Part shown: positions 49,327-58,021 of the stretch, in pieces | Layout of the letters: each line of letters starts with the position of its first letter | Numbering within the stretch: the stretch's first letter is position 1 | NCBI GenBank assembly: GCA_963753165.1 | Contig: CAVWBP010000012.1 | Coordinates: forward strand, 1-64,000 | Direction: 5' to 3' | From: JAKLQR01 sp963753165 | GTDB taxonomy: Bacteria > Nitrospirota > Thermodesulfovibrionia > Thermodesulfovibrionales > SM23-35 | Length of the DNA stretch: 64,000 bases | Position numbers and translations under genes: made by a program | The notes under the pieces: model-generated | The model's input: only the letters and a program-made list of their open reading frames with translations | Databases searched by the model: none | Told to the model about the DNA's origin: nothing

Positions 49327-51333
49327 ATGAAAGGGATAATAATTTTTATCGCATGTCTTTTGCTGCTCTCCAGTCCCGGAGAAACTCTTGCAGCCGCAGA
49401 TCTTGCCGGGAACTGGGATTCGATGACCTATAGCTGCAAGAATAAATCGAAAGGTATAAAGTGCAAAGCAAAAGGGAAGCTTCTTATTCAGAACATAGGC
49501 GATACTGATGCGACAACATCTTTTGTGAGATTTTATGTGTCGGATGACGGGTTGTTCGGTGGAGAAGAACGGTTTTTGAAACAGGTTGCATCAGGGAAGG
49601 TCAAGACAGGAAAGAGCAAAACCAAAACCTTGAGTTACAGTTTTGCATATGGCGAGACGTTGGATTGTAAATATATCCTTGCCGTAATCGATGCAGAGAA
49701 CACTATTGCAGAAGCGGATGAAAGTAATAACACCGTTGCCTATGGACCCTTCTCTTGTTCACTCGGGAGCGTTCAGGGAAAAGTGACTGATGCGCAGACC
49801 CTGAATAGTATACAGAATACTGCGGTATCGGTTCAGGGGACCACGCTGCATACAACAACCGATGCTCAAGGGCAATATACGCTGCAGAATGTGCCGGCAG
49901 GAGTTGTGACGGTTTTGGCATCAGCATCAGGCTATGCTCCACAGAGTCAAACAGTAACAGTTACTGCCAATACGATGGCGACAGCTGATTTTTCTCTTAC
50001 CCCGCTATCTGAAATTCTCACGCAGCTCGTTCAACCGGTTGATTTTCACTATCTTGGAGCTTTCAGGCTCCCTGGCGGGTTTGAGCGTCCGGCTACATTT
50101 GCCTACGGAGGGAACGCCATGACTTTTAACCCGGATGGCGATTCATCCGGAGCTTCCGACGGGTTCCCTGGGTCGCTCTTTATCATAGGGCATGAGCGGA
50201 TGCCATATGGGGAGCTGCCGAACGGAAATCAGTTCGCAGAGGTGAATATCCCTGAGCCGGTAGCATCGAAAAACCCGGACACACTCAATACAGCTAATTT
50301 TATTCAGGAATTTCGTGATGCAGCACAAGGGCTTTTTGCTACCTATGATGAGATACCAAGAATCGGGATCCAGTATCTCTCCACTCCGGCAACGGGTCCC
50401 AGGATACATATCGCCTGGGGGCAGCATTTCCATGAATCACCGGAAGATCAGGCGCCTACACACGCCTGGATAGGCCCGAACCTGTCGTCTCCTGATCCCC
50501 GGGGGACGTGGTATATAGGAGATCAATCGCTCTACAGTGTGAATGGATACATGTTTGAGATCCCGGCATCGTGGGCAGATGCACATGCACAGGGAAGATA
50601 TCTCGGGACCGGACGCTATCGGGACGGCGGTTGGTCAGGTCAGGGTCCGCAGCTCTTTGCCTACCGTCCCTGGATTGATAACAGCGGAACACCGGCAGTG
50701 TCCGGCACACATCTTCAGGAGACTGTCCTGCTGCGATATGTGTCATCAACAGAATCTGAAGATGTGGTGAACCGCTCCCTCAACGGCTATCAGCATCCGG
50801 ACGAATGGGAAGGGGGAGCCTGGATTACGACGACTACCGGCAAGTCTGCTGTCCTGTTTGCAGGGACAAAAGGGACAGGAGCGAAGTACTGGTACGGCTG
50901 GGCTCATCCGGCAGGACCGGAACACCCATGTATTGAGACAGAGTTCCTTGGCCAATATACACTCTGCCGCCTTGCTGACGGAACGCCCTGTCCTTCTGAG
51001 GACTTAAACGGTTGTCAGGGTCATTCAGACTACAGGGGCTGGTGGAGCACAAGGTTTGACGCCCAGTTCATTCTCTATGACCCTGCGGACCTTGCAAAGG
51101 TAGCATCAGGAGAGATGGAGGCATGGGAGCCGCAGCCGTATGCGGTAATAGACATTGACGATTGTCTGCTGGATAACCCTGCGAGAGTTGAGGAAGGAAT
51201 GCTTGGTACGGGGGCACAGCGGAAATTTCGGATTGGCGATGTTGCTTATGATAGGAATAATGGTCTCCTGTATGTGTTAGAACATTTTGCAGATGAGACA
51301 AAACCGGTAGTACACGTTTGGAGGGTGAACTAA
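49327..51333 (+). CDS. Secreted CARDB / carboxypeptidase-regulatory-like domain protein
   Basis: 668 residues. A signal peptide (MKGIIIFIACLLLLSSPGET then LAA) leads to a CARDB adhesion-type domain (about 30-150, with DAENTIAEADESNNT). A carboxypeptidase-regulatory-like beta-sandwich (155-232, GKVTDAQTLNSIQNTAVSV..GQYTLQNVPAG) follows. The remaining 430 residues (YLGAFRLPGGFERPATFAYG, YIGDQSLYSVNGYMF, YRPWIDNSG, FRIGDVAYDRNNGLLYVLE) look like a beta-propeller; I do not recognise the family. Cysteines are frequent in the C-terminal part. It is likely extracellular or periplasmic; function unknown. Confidence 0.75.
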   Translation: MKGIIIFIACLLLLSSPGETLAAADLAGNWDSMTYSCKNKSKGIKCKAKGKLLIQNIGDTDATTSFVRFYVSDDGLFGGEERFLKQVASGKVKTGKSKTKTLSYSFAYGETLDCKYILAVIDAENTIAEADESNNTVAYGPFSCSLGSVQGKVTDAQTLNSIQNTAVSVQGTTLHTTTDAQGQYTLQNVPAGVVTVLASASGYAPQSQTVTVTANTMATADFSLTPLSEILTQLVQPVDFHYLGAFRLPGGFERPATFAYGGNAMTFNPDGDSSGASDGFPGSLFIIGHERMPYGELPNGNQFAEVNIPEPVASKNPDTLNTANFIQEFRDAAQGLFATYDEIPRIGIQYLSTPATGPRIHIAWGQHFHESPEDQAPTHAWIGPNLSSPDPRGTWYIGDQSLYSVNGYMFEIPASWADAHAQGRYLGTGRYRDGGWSGQGPQLFAYRPWIDNSGTPAVSGTHLQETVLLRYVSSTESEDVVNRSLNGYQHPDEWEGGAWITTTTGKSAVLFAGTKGTGAKYWYGWAHPAGPEHPCIETEFLGQYTLCRLADGTPCPSEDLNGCQGHSDYRGWWSTRFDAQFILYDPADLAKVASGEMEAWEPQPYAVIDIDDCLLDNPARVEEGMLGTGAQRKFRIGDVAYDRNNGLLYVLEHFADETKPVVHVWRVN

Positions 51334-51336
51334 CAG

Positions 51337-51353
51337 AAGGGGTCAGGTCTCAA
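51337..51353 (+). repeat. 17-bp direct repeat, copy 1
   Basis: AAGGGGTCAGGTCTCAA lies just after the secreted protein gene and recurs exactly at 53209-53225, on the far side of the CbiM operon, in the same orientation. Both are followed by AT-rich sequence (CAGTTAACATT and TATTAAACAT). The motif resembles the GGGTCAGGTCTCAA elements of RAYT-linked repeats. Confidence 0.7.
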
Positions 51354-51813
51354 CAGTTAACATTCCGGCAAAGTTCAGTCTCCTGAGCTTTGCCGTTCTT
51401 ATTTTACCGTGAACTCTTTTACTTCAGCAAAAAGTCCCCCGTGCTTTTCATCTATGCTCTGCAGGCCCAATAGTCTCATATTGAGAAAGCAGTCTCACTT
51501 CTGAAAATACATGCCGAGAGCTGCCATGCGGTTTAACCTTTCTTGTTCAGAAACTAACCATAAAATACTGCATCCGCCGTATTCATAAAGGAGTTCATGA
51601 ATACTCTAAGTGAAAGGCAACCTTGTCTGTACTAAATAAGGCTCGATTTACCGCGCCTGGACTGTTTTTGTAAAGAAAATTGTGCTGGCACCGATTTTGC
51701 GATAACCAGGGAAGTTCAAATATATTCTGAAATGGAGGGAGTATTATGAAAGGTATTATTGTTAACTGCCTCATGTCTGTGACTGCTTTCATATCTGAGA
51801 TTCAAAGTTTTCC
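51354..51813. other. Intergenic stretch with a sigma-54 transcription unit and no full gene
   Basis: Between the secreted protein gene and the small minus-strand ORF only a sigma-54 promoter (51686-51700) and a 23-codon ORF (51746-51817) are visible. The part from 51360 to 51680 shows no coding frame, repeat or terminator I can support. Confidence 0.5.
51686..51700 (+). promoter_or_regulatory. Sigma-54 promoter before a truncated ORF
   Basis: TGGCACCGATTTTGC matches the -24/-12 consensus (TGGCAC-N5-TTGC) perfectly. Transcription would start near 51712 and reach the good ribosome site GGAGGG (51734-51739) and ATG 51746. The only gene served is a 23-codon ORF. Confidence 0.7.
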
Positions 51814-51817
51814 TTAA
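51746..51817 (+). CDS. 23-codon ORF behind a sigma-54 promoter, likely truncated gene
   Basis: The product MKGIIVNCLMSVTAFISEIQ plus three residues follows a strong ribosome site. The beginning MKGIIVNCL weakly recalls the start of heme-NO-binding (HNOB) proteins, which are about 180 residues, so this may be a truncated copy. That resemblance is only nine residues and should not be trusted alone. It is convergent with, and overlaps by 4 bases, the small ORF after the CbiN-like gene. Confidence 0.35.
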   Translation: MKGIIVNCLMSVTAFISEIQSFP

Positions 51818-52041
51818 AATAACACCGACATTTTAAAACATTTGTTTTGGATGTTATTTTCCAAGAGGATATTCTGAATGGAAACGCCGTAGACAATATC
51901 ATACACGATGCCCTTCGAGGCGTTCCCGGGGAGCCTTTCAGGTTTTGGGGCTTCGCTGAATTTGATGCCATGTTTTGGGAGAATCTCTTTCGCAACAGTG
52001 AGGTCATTATCACTTTCGAAAACTCTTATATGCTGTGCCAT
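51814..52041 (-). CDS. Small conserved-looking protein, third gene of the CbiM operon
   Basis: 75 residues, AAGGAGGGAG well placed before the ATG. FESDNDLTVAKEILPKHGIK suggests an alpha/beta fold like small DUF2007-type signal proteins, but I do not recognise it firmly. No Cys-rich or membrane segment. It lies 19 bases after the PDGLE gene on the same strand, so a role in metal uptake or its control is possible. Confidence 0.5.
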   Translation of the reverse strand: MAQHIRVFESDNDLTVAKEILPKHGIKFSEAPKPERLPGNASKGIVYDIVYGVSIQNILLENNIQNKCFKMSVLF

Positions 52042-52060
52042 CTGTCACTCCCTCCTTTCC

Positions 52061-52357
52061 TTAAGAACCCTCTTCAGGTTTCTGAAGTGCTTTGGCGATA
52101 ATCAATGTGAGGAGGAAAACCACGACTGTTCCTATCAATCCGGCGACCGGCACCGCGATGTTCTCATTCTCTATGCCCGGCATTACATAATCAGGTATCG
52201 GCGAATTGATAATCGGTTCTCCCGCCCCCCGATCAATGAACTCCCGATCTTCGGCAACCTTCTCCAGACCATCCGGGTGTGAGGAAGCGAACGGAGACAG
52301 GAATACGCTGCATATCAATGCAATCGCAAGAACAATTATCCACATTCTCACTTTCAT
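52061..52357 (-). CDS. CbiN-like PDGLE-domain membrane protein
   Basis: 98 residues. An N-terminal membrane/signal segment (7-24) precedes SSHPDGLEKVAEDREF, the PDGLE motif found in CbiN-type and fused NikMN transport components; a second membrane helix (about 68-88) ends the protein, and PDYVMPGI lies between them. It overlaps the cbiM stop by 4 bases. Together they give the substrate-specific part of a cobalt or nickel ECF transporter. Confidence 0.85.
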   Translation of the reverse strand: MKVRMWIIVLAIALICSVFLSPFASSHPDGLEKVAEDREFIDRGAGEPIINSPIPDYVMPGIENENIAVPVAGLIGTVVVFLLTLIIAKALQKPEEGS

Positions 52358-53031
52358 GACCAGGCCCTCCCCTCAGCAAAAATCTCTTCTTCAAATTTCA
52401 CATCATGCCAGAGGAGTTGGGGCTCAAGCAGCGTTAGGCAATAAATGAATATTAAGGTGATCATGCCTTCTCCCATCCCAATTTTCGCATGGACCATTAA
52501 CATGGGGGGCAAAAGTTCTTTGAGGCTCAGAACACCGGAGAGCGCCAATTGGAGAGAGCAGAAGAAGGCAGCGAGCATAACCGCTGCCCAGCTGGCAATG
52601 AATGCGCCCATATACATTCCGAATCTTATATTACCGAGCCGGGTTTTGATTACTGCATAGATGAAGTAACCGATCACCGTTCCCCAGATACCCATATTCA
52701 GGATGTTCGGACCTAGTGCAGTTATGCCCCCGTCCTGGAAAACGAATGCCTGAATAAGAATGACAATGGCCATTACGATTGTGCCTGCCCAGGGCCCCAG
52801 CATGATCGCAGCGGTTACCCCTCCCAGCAGATGTCCGGAAGTTCCTGCACTGACAGTGAAATTCAGCATCTGAACAGCGAAGATGAATGCGGCGACCGCA
52901 GCCATCATGTACACCCTTTGCCTGTCGAGGTTTTTGTAGGTCTTCCTGACCGCATACAGGAGAACACCCCCGGAAATAATACCACTCGCGACATTTACGC
53001 CTGCATTGAAAAAACCATCCGGCGCATGCAT
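52354..53031 (-). CDS. cbiM: CbiM/NikM-type cobalt or nickel ECF transporter S component
   Basis: 225 residues. MHAPDGFFNAGVN is the metal-binding N-terminus: the N-terminal amine and His2 coordinate the ion in CbiM/NikM. It has about six membrane helices, with NFTVSAGTSGHLLGGVTAAI and FQDGGITALGPNILNMG as further family motifs. The T component CbiQ and ATPase CbiO are missing from this window. Whether Co or Ni is carried cannot be told from sequence; no cobalamin riboswitch or NikR box is seen upstream. Confidence 0.93.
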   Translation of the reverse strand: MHAPDGFFNAGVNVASGIISGGVLLYAVRKTYKNLDRQRVYMMAAVAAFIFAVQMLNFTVSAGTSGHLLGGVTAAIMLGPWAGTIVMAIVILIQAFVFQDGGITALGPNILNMGIWGTVIGYFIYAVIKTRLGNIRFGMYMGAFIASWAAVMLAAFFCSLQLALSGVLSLKELLPPMLMVHAKIGMGEGMITLIFIYCLTLLEPQLLWHDVKFEEEIFAEGRAWS

Positions 53032-53339
53032 AATTACCTGCCTCCTTTCTCAAGTTACTGTTCGTTTTAGATCCTCTTGTACCGGATTTGATAAAAAGCA
53101 AAAATGGTGCCAAGTGGTTCCTGTAAAAACCTAAGACGAAATATTTTTGCTGTAGATATTTGAAAAAAACAAAAGCAGAAATGGAGAGATTTTAAAAGTG
53201 TGCCAAATAAGGGGTCAGGTCTCAATATTAAACATATTGTAGGGGCGGTCGGTTATACTCTCAAGGTTTGATAAAAAATTCAAAATTCCTCAGTGCAATC
53301 TATTGACATAGCTGTAAATATACTTTACACTTTTACATT
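53032..53339. other. Spacer between the CbiM operon and the ATPase gene
   Basis: It holds the second 17-bp direct repeat and a weak inverted repeat (GCAAAAAT at 53098-53105 with ATTTTTGC at 53143-53150). TTGACA at 53302-53307 and TACACT at 53325-53330 (17-base gap) may be the promoter of the ATPase gene. No riboswitch is recognisable. Confidence 0.45.
53209..53225 (+). repeat. 17-bp direct repeat, copy 2
   Basis: AAGGGGTCAGGTCTCAA, identical to 51337-51353 and in the same orientation. The two copies bracket 1.86 kb that contains the truncated sigma-54 unit and the whole CbiM operon. Confidence 0.7.
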
Positions 53340-54479
53340 ATGGTAAGGAGAACCCTGAAGCTGCCGATGAACAAATCATTTTTTCTCTTTGGTCCCAGGC
53401 AAACAGGGAAAACCACCCTGATCAATAATGTTTTCAAGGATAAGGTCTATGGGATCAATCTACTGCTGAGCGATCAATTTTTTAAATATTCAAAAGACCC
53501 CTCACTTCTGAGAAGAGAAGTCTTGGAAAAAAAGAAAAACATAAAGCATGTCTTTATCGATGAGATACAACGCGTCCCTGAACTTCTGAACGAAGTTCAA
53601 TATCTTATTGACAGCACCTCACTGCATTTTCTCATGTCCGGTTCAAGCGCAAGAAAACTCAGGCGAGGCTATGCAAACCTCCTCGGCGGACGGGCAGTGC
53701 AGCGGTTCCTGTTTCCCTTTCTGTGGAATGAAGTATCCGGGAATGCCCAGCTTATGCATTTCCTGCGTTTTGGGTCACTTCCTCCCGTTTTTCTTGCTAA
53801 AACAGAGGCAGACAAGATCGACCTTCTGAACGCATACGTCGATATTTATTTACGCGAAGAAATCCAGGCCGAGGGCCTTGTCCGCCGGATAGGAGCATTT
53901 TCGAGATTTCTTGATATGGCGGCCAGTCAGTTCGGAGAGATCGTAAACTATTCGACAGTTGCACGAGAGTGCCAGCAGGCAGTCATGACCGTCAAGACAT
54001 ACTATGAAATACTCGTTGACACCCTCATCGGTTTTCGCCTTGAGCCATGGAGAAAGAGCGTTCGGAAACGCCTTTCAGGACATCCCAAATTCTACCTGTT
54101 CGATAACGGCGTTACAAACATCATTAACCGTTATGATCATGCTATTTCAGACCCGTATCTCCTCGGCAGATTATTTGAGCAGTTTATCATCATAGAAACA
54201 ATAAAACGGATAAAGACATCGCAGCAGTTAATTAACCTGTACTACTGGCGGACAAACACCGGAGCAGAGGTAGACCTGCTGATGGAGCAATCAGGAAAGC
54301 TTACCGGCGCTTATGAAATTAAATGGTCCAGAACAATTACCACAGCACAGCTTACCGGCCTGAAATCTTTTCAGCAAGACTATCCGGATGTGCCGTGTTG
54401 TGTCGTGTGCAATACTGATGAGCCTTACAGGCTTGGGAATATACTTGTCATGAACTGGAAGCAGTTCCTGGAGAAGTAG
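53340..54479 (+). CDS. AAA_14/DUF4143 ATPase
   Basis: 379 residues. Walker A is GPRQTGKTTL, Walker B HVFIDEIQRVP, sensor region LMSGSSARKLRRGYANLLGGRA. The C-terminal DUF4143 part has FYLFDNGVTNII and the nuclease-like core YYWRTNTGAEVDLLMEQ with EIKW, resembling a PD-(D/E)xK fold (D..E-x-K). Such proteins are very common in anaerobes and often mobile; function unknown, possibly defence or DNA-linked. ATG 53340 lies only about 2 bases after what would be the transcription start, so it may be leaderless or start later. Confidence 0.85.
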   Translation: MVRRTLKLPMNKSFFLFGPRQTGKTTLINNVFKDKVYGINLLLSDQFFKYSKDPSLLRREVLEKKKNIKHVFIDEIQRVPELLNEVQYLIDSTSLHFLMSGSSARKLRRGYANLLGGRAVQRFLFPFLWNEVSGNAQLMHFLRFGSLPPVFLAKTEADKIDLLNAYVDIYLREEIQAEGLVRRIGAFSRFLDMAASQFGEIVNYSTVARECQQAVMTVKTYYEILVDTLIGFRLEPWRKSVRKRLSGHPKFYLFDNGVTNIINRYDHAISDPYLLGRLFEQFIIIETIKRIKTSQQLINLYYWRTNTGAEVDLLMEQSGKLTGAYEIKWSRTITTAQLTGLKSFQQDYPDVPCCVVCNTDEPYRLGNILVMNWKQFLEK

Positions 54480-54485
54480 GTTATA

Positions 54486-54572
54486 TGGTGCCGGTGGTGG
54501 GAGTTGAACCCACACGGAGTTGCCCCCACCGGATTTTGAGTCCGGCGCGTCTGCCAATTCCACCACACCGGC
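54486..54572 (-). tRNA. tRNA-Leu (CAA)
   Basis: Class II tRNA with acceptor GCCGGTG/CACCGGC, encoded CCA (54486-54488) and a long variable arm (TGGGGGCAACTCCGT). The anticodon loop CTCAAAA gives CAA. It reads UUG codons. It lies downstream of the DUF6485 gene and is convergent with the ATPase gene, 6 bases from its stop. Confidence 0.96.
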
Positions 54573-54613
54573 ACATAAAAAACAGTGAAAAGTGCACAGC
54601 AAAAAACTGAACG

Positions 54614-54808
54614 TTATTTTTTCTGCAACCGCATGAATGCTGCGATTGAACGATCGTAGGTGCGTTCAACTTCTTTTGTGAAGAAGCACGCAGGAAGCTC
54701 GCCGTTCTTTCTGTGATAATGAAGGCATTCACAGCATTTGTTCTTCCGTTCACACGGTTCGTAAGTACAATTGCAGAATTTCTTAAATTTCTCCTGTATG
54801 CATTCCAT
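54614..54808 (-). CDS. DUF6485 family small cysteine-rich protein
   Basis: 64 residues from ATG 54808, which follows GAGAGG. FCNCTYEPCERKNKCCECLH then YHRKNGELPACFF gives seven Cys in the pattern of this anaerobe-associated family, probably metal-binding. The frame stays open upstream, but those residues are not conserved-looking. Function is not known. Confidence 0.8.
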   Translation of the reverse strand: MECIQEKFKKFCNCTYEPCERKNKCCECLHYHRKNGELPACFFTKEVERTYDRSIAAFMRLQKK

Positions 54809-54958
54809 AGCGCCTCTCGGGTATTTCCCGCCCTGAATTCTTCCCATGGGCTGAATTTGTAATTACGCATGATACCGGACTAATTCAGCGTTCCAAATTT
54901 AACCGGGAATTGATAATTTTACCTGTTACTCTTTCGAATATGCAAATGCGCAGGCAGC

Positions 54959-56353
54959 TTATTTCCCGATGCAGAAATTACTGAAGATTCTATTGAGAAT
55001 ATCTTCTGTGGTTACTGCTCCGACGATTTCACCGAGCCTGTCAAGTCCGTCCCTTAATTCGAGCGCAACAATCTCAAGATGCTGGTTTCCCTCCAGTGTA
55101 GCGGCCCCTCGTTCAAGGGCTCCGCGGGCGTGTTCGATCGCCATCTTATGCCTGAGGTTCGAGATCACGACCCCTTCTCTCTCTTCCTGCCAGTTTTTCA
55201 GACATGCTGCAACTATCTGCTCTTTGAGCGCGTCTATTCCGTCTCCTCCTGTGGCTGAAATCTTCAGGAGGGATGAAGGATGTGGAATGAAGGATGAAAA
55301 AACCTCTTTCACAACAGCGGCAGGCAGATCACTTTTGTTCAGGACATGAATCGTATTCTTATCCTTGACTTTTTCCAGGACCTCGAAATCTTCTTCTGTC
55401 AGGGGTTGACTGCCGTCAAAAATAGCAAGAACAAGATCGGCGTTTTCGATGCTTTTCAGGCTCCTCCTCACACCCTCCTGTTCAGCAAGATCTTGTACGG
55501 CACGGATACCTGCTGTGTCCATAATACGCAAGGGAAGTCCTTTGATATTCAGATATTCTTCGATTATATCACGCGTAGTCCCCGGAATCTCCGTTACAAT
55601 GGCTCTGTCTTTTTGCAGGAGAGCGTTTAAAAGTGAAGATTTTCCGACATTCGGTCTGCCGACGATAGCAGTCGAAAGTCCTTCCCTGAAATACCTCGCG
55701 TCATCATATGTTTTCTCCAGGATTCTGAGGTCTTCAAGAATACGGTTCAATGAATGCAGCAGATCCTGTTTCGTTGCGGTCTCAATCTCATCCTCAGGAA
55801 AATCAATGCAGGCTTCGACATGGGTGCATATCTCTGTTACCCTGTCCCTTAACGCGGTTATCTTTTCAGAAATGCCTCCCTGAAGCTGTTCGACAGCGAT
55901 TCTTCTGCTCTCATCGGTTTTTGCCCGAATGAGATCAAGAACCGCTTCTGCCTGGCTCAGGTCGATCCGTCCGTTGAGAAAGGCCCTCCTGGTGAATTCC
56001 CCTGGTTCGGCAAGCCGTGCCCCGTGATGCAGGACAAGTTCCAGGGTATTCCTCAAAGGGAGCATGCCTCCATGGCAGTTTATCTCAACAACGTTTTCTC
56101 TTGTATAGGAATGCGGAGCACGCATAATCATCACCAGCACTTCGTCAATTTTCCTGCCTGTTGATGGATCAACGATGAAGCCATGGGTGGCTTTGTATGC
56201 GGCGGCCTCTGCGAGAGATTTCTTTCTCGATGAAAAAAATATCTTCTCTGCAATCTGCACGGAATCCCTGCCGCTTAATCTCACAATACCAATCCCTCCT
56301 TCACCGAGGGGAGTGGAGATTGCGGCGATAGTATCATCATGCGAATGAATCAT
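54959..56353 (-). CDS. mnmE: tRNA modification GTPase MnmE
   Basis: 464 residues. The N-terminal folate-binding domain starts DDTIAAISTPLGEGGIGIVR and includes APHSYTRENVVEINCHGG; the inserted G domain has GRPNVGKSSLLNAL, DTAGIR and NKSDL; the C-terminus ends FSNFCIGK with the essential Cys. With MnmG it forms cmnm5U34 on tRNAs. mnmG is not in the window. It follows yidC by 84 bases. Confidence 0.97.
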   Translation of the reverse strand: MIHSHDDTIAAISTPLGEGGIGIVRLSGRDSVQIAEKIFFSSRKKSLAEAAAYKATHGFIVDPSTGRKIDEVLVMIMRAPHSYTRENVVEINCHGGMLPLRNTLELVLHHGARLAEPGEFTRRAFLNGRIDLSQAEAVLDLIRAKTDESRRIAVEQLQGGISEKITALRDRVTEICTHVEACIDFPEDEIETATKQDLLHSLNRILEDLRILEKTYDDARYFREGLSTAIVGRPNVGKSSLLNALLQKDRAIVTEIPGTTRDIIEEYLNIKGLPLRIMDTAGIRAVQDLAEQEGVRRSLKSIENADLVLAIFDGSQPLTEEDFEVLEKVKDKNTIHVLNKSDLPAAVVKEVFSSFIPHPSSLLKISATGGDGIDALKEQIVAACLKNWQEEREGVVISNLRHKMAIEHARGALERGAATLEGNQHLEIVALELRDGLDRLGEIVGAVTTEDILNRIFSNFCIGK

Positions 56354-56437
56354 CTGTTATAGCATATGCGTTTTTTGCGGCTGGATACAAGGGAGAGGAA
56401 GAAAGGCAGAATTCATGAAAAAATGCCGGATTTGGCG

Positions 56438-58018
56438 TTACTTCTGTGCCCTGGCAGCTTTTTTGTTTACATAGAGCTGCTGAACGATGCTGAAGATATT
56501 GTTCATCAGCCAGTAGATGACCAGGCCGGATGCGAAGTTCAGAAAAAGAAACGTGAAAATAATCGGCATGAGCATCATGATCCTGTTTTGTGCCGGGTCC
56601 AGGGATGTCGGCGTCATCTTCTGCTGGATGACCATTGTGATTCCCATAACAATCGGAAGCGGACCGACTGCAAACCCGCCGATCAGGGGAAGCGCAGCAG
56701 GGATATGACCGAACAGGGTATCCGGCGCTGAGAGGTCCTGTATCCAGAGCATGAAAGGGGCGCTGCGAAGTTCTATGGCTATAAGGAGTATTTTGTAGAG
56801 TGCAAAGAAAACCGGAATCTGAAGCAGCATGGGGAGACATCCGCCGACAGGATTGACCTTGTGCGATTTGTAGAGCCCCATCATCTCCTGCTGTAATTTT
56901 TGGGGGTCTTTCTTGTGTTTTTCTCTTAATTCAGCCATCCTGGGCTGTAGTTCCTGCATCTTTTTCATCGACTTCTGGCTTTTGTTTATGAGGGGAATAA
57001 ACGGTATCCGTGTGATGAACGTGAGAAGGATGATCGCCCAGCCATAGTTGCCTGTCAGATTGTAGAAAAACTTCAGCACCCAGAAGAGGGGCACGGCGAT
57101 TATCGAGAAGAATCCGAAATCAACGATATGTTCGAGTCCGACATTCAGGGTTTTCAGCCTCTCATATTCTTTCGGGCCTGCAAAGAGGATGAAACTGTTT
57201 GTGCCGGACTTTGCCTTCAATGCGGTCAGCGGGGAGTCCGCATACTGCCAGACTTTCGCTTCTTCCACCGGAGAAAGGGGAACGAGAGAGGCAAAAAAAT
57301 ACTTGTCCTCCTGTGCCACCCACCTGATGTCTCCCTTTAATGTGGTCGGCTCGGCCAGTTTTTTCGTGTCGAATTCCATGCGGTCCGTACCCTTGAGCAC
57401 CACCGGACCGGCATGCACGGTCGCATCTTTTGTATCATGCACGCCGAAGTTTGCACCGACAGTTATCCAGTACTCGGGGGCACCTGACACTTCGTCTTTG
57501 ATATCGATCCGGTATGTATTATTGGTAAAGGTATAGGTCCTTTTGACAGAGACGCCGGAGCCTGAATATTGAAACACGAGAGAACCGTCGGGGTTATTTT
57601 TGTTCAGGATCAAGTCTGATCCGGCAACACTGAAATTTGCGTCAGCGAGATTAAAATCATCTTTCGATCCTATTCCTAACGGGGGGATTGCTCCGGGTTC
57701 TTTTAAAAGAACAACATTTGAGCCATCCTTCTCTTTATAGGCTTTCAGTTCGTAGTGTTTGATCGTGCCGCCAAGAGATGAGAATACCGCAGTATAGAAC
57801 TCTGTTTCCACTCTAATCTCTTCTGCATCAGCCGAAGCGTCTTTGGGGATTGACAGCGGTACGTCCGCTTCTTTTGTTTGTGCAGATGCGGCCTTCTCTT
57901 TTTCCTCAAGGTGTGCAGGCGGCTGAATCTGTGGTGACTCCTTGGGCGCAAGGAAGAACTGATAGACGAGGAGGATTGTAAACGATATCGCAACCGCGAT
58001 GAGAGCTCTTTTTTCCAT
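56438..58018 (-). CDS. yidC: Membrane protein insertase YidC
   Basis: 526 residues, Gram-negative type. An N-terminal membrane helix (ALIAVAISFTILLVYQFFLA) precedes a periplasmic domain of about 300 residues (YWITVGANFGVHDTKD, RWVAQEDKYFFASLVP). The Oxa1 core of five helices has NYGWAIILLTFITRI, VNPVGGCLPMLLQIPVFFAL and MPIIFTFLFLNFASGLVIYW. It inserts and folds inner membrane proteins. The large periplasmic domain is good evidence for an outer membrane. Confidence 0.97.
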   Translation of the reverse strand: MEKRALIAVAISFTILLVYQFFLAPKESPQIQPPAHLEEKEKAASAQTKEADVPLSIPKDASADAEEIRVETEFYTAVFSSLGGTIKHYELKAYKEKDGSNVVLLKEPGAIPPLGIGSKDDFNLADANFSVAGSDLILNKNNPDGSLVFQYSGSGVSVKRTYTFTNNTYRIDIKDEVSGAPEYWITVGANFGVHDTKDATVHAGPVVLKGTDRMEFDTKKLAEPTTLKGDIRWVAQEDKYFFASLVPLSPVEEAKVWQYADSPLTALKAKSGTNSFILFAGPKEYERLKTLNVGLEHIVDFGFFSIIAVPLFWVLKFFYNLTGNYGWAIILLTFITRIPFIPLINKSQKSMKKMQELQPRMAELREKHKKDPQKLQQEMMGLYKSHKVNPVGGCLPMLLQIPVFFALYKILLIAIELRSAPFMLWIQDLSAPDTLFGHIPAALPLIGGFAVGPLPIVMGITMVIQQKMTPTSLDPAQNRIMMLMPIIFTFLFLNFASGLVIYWLMNNIFSIVQQLYVNKKAARAQK

Positions 58019-58021
58019 ATC

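Noticed and set aside
53032..53339. Cobalamin riboswitch or NikR operator upstream of cbiM
   Set aside because: No conserved B12-box or NikR palindrome is visible; only a weak inverted repeat is present.
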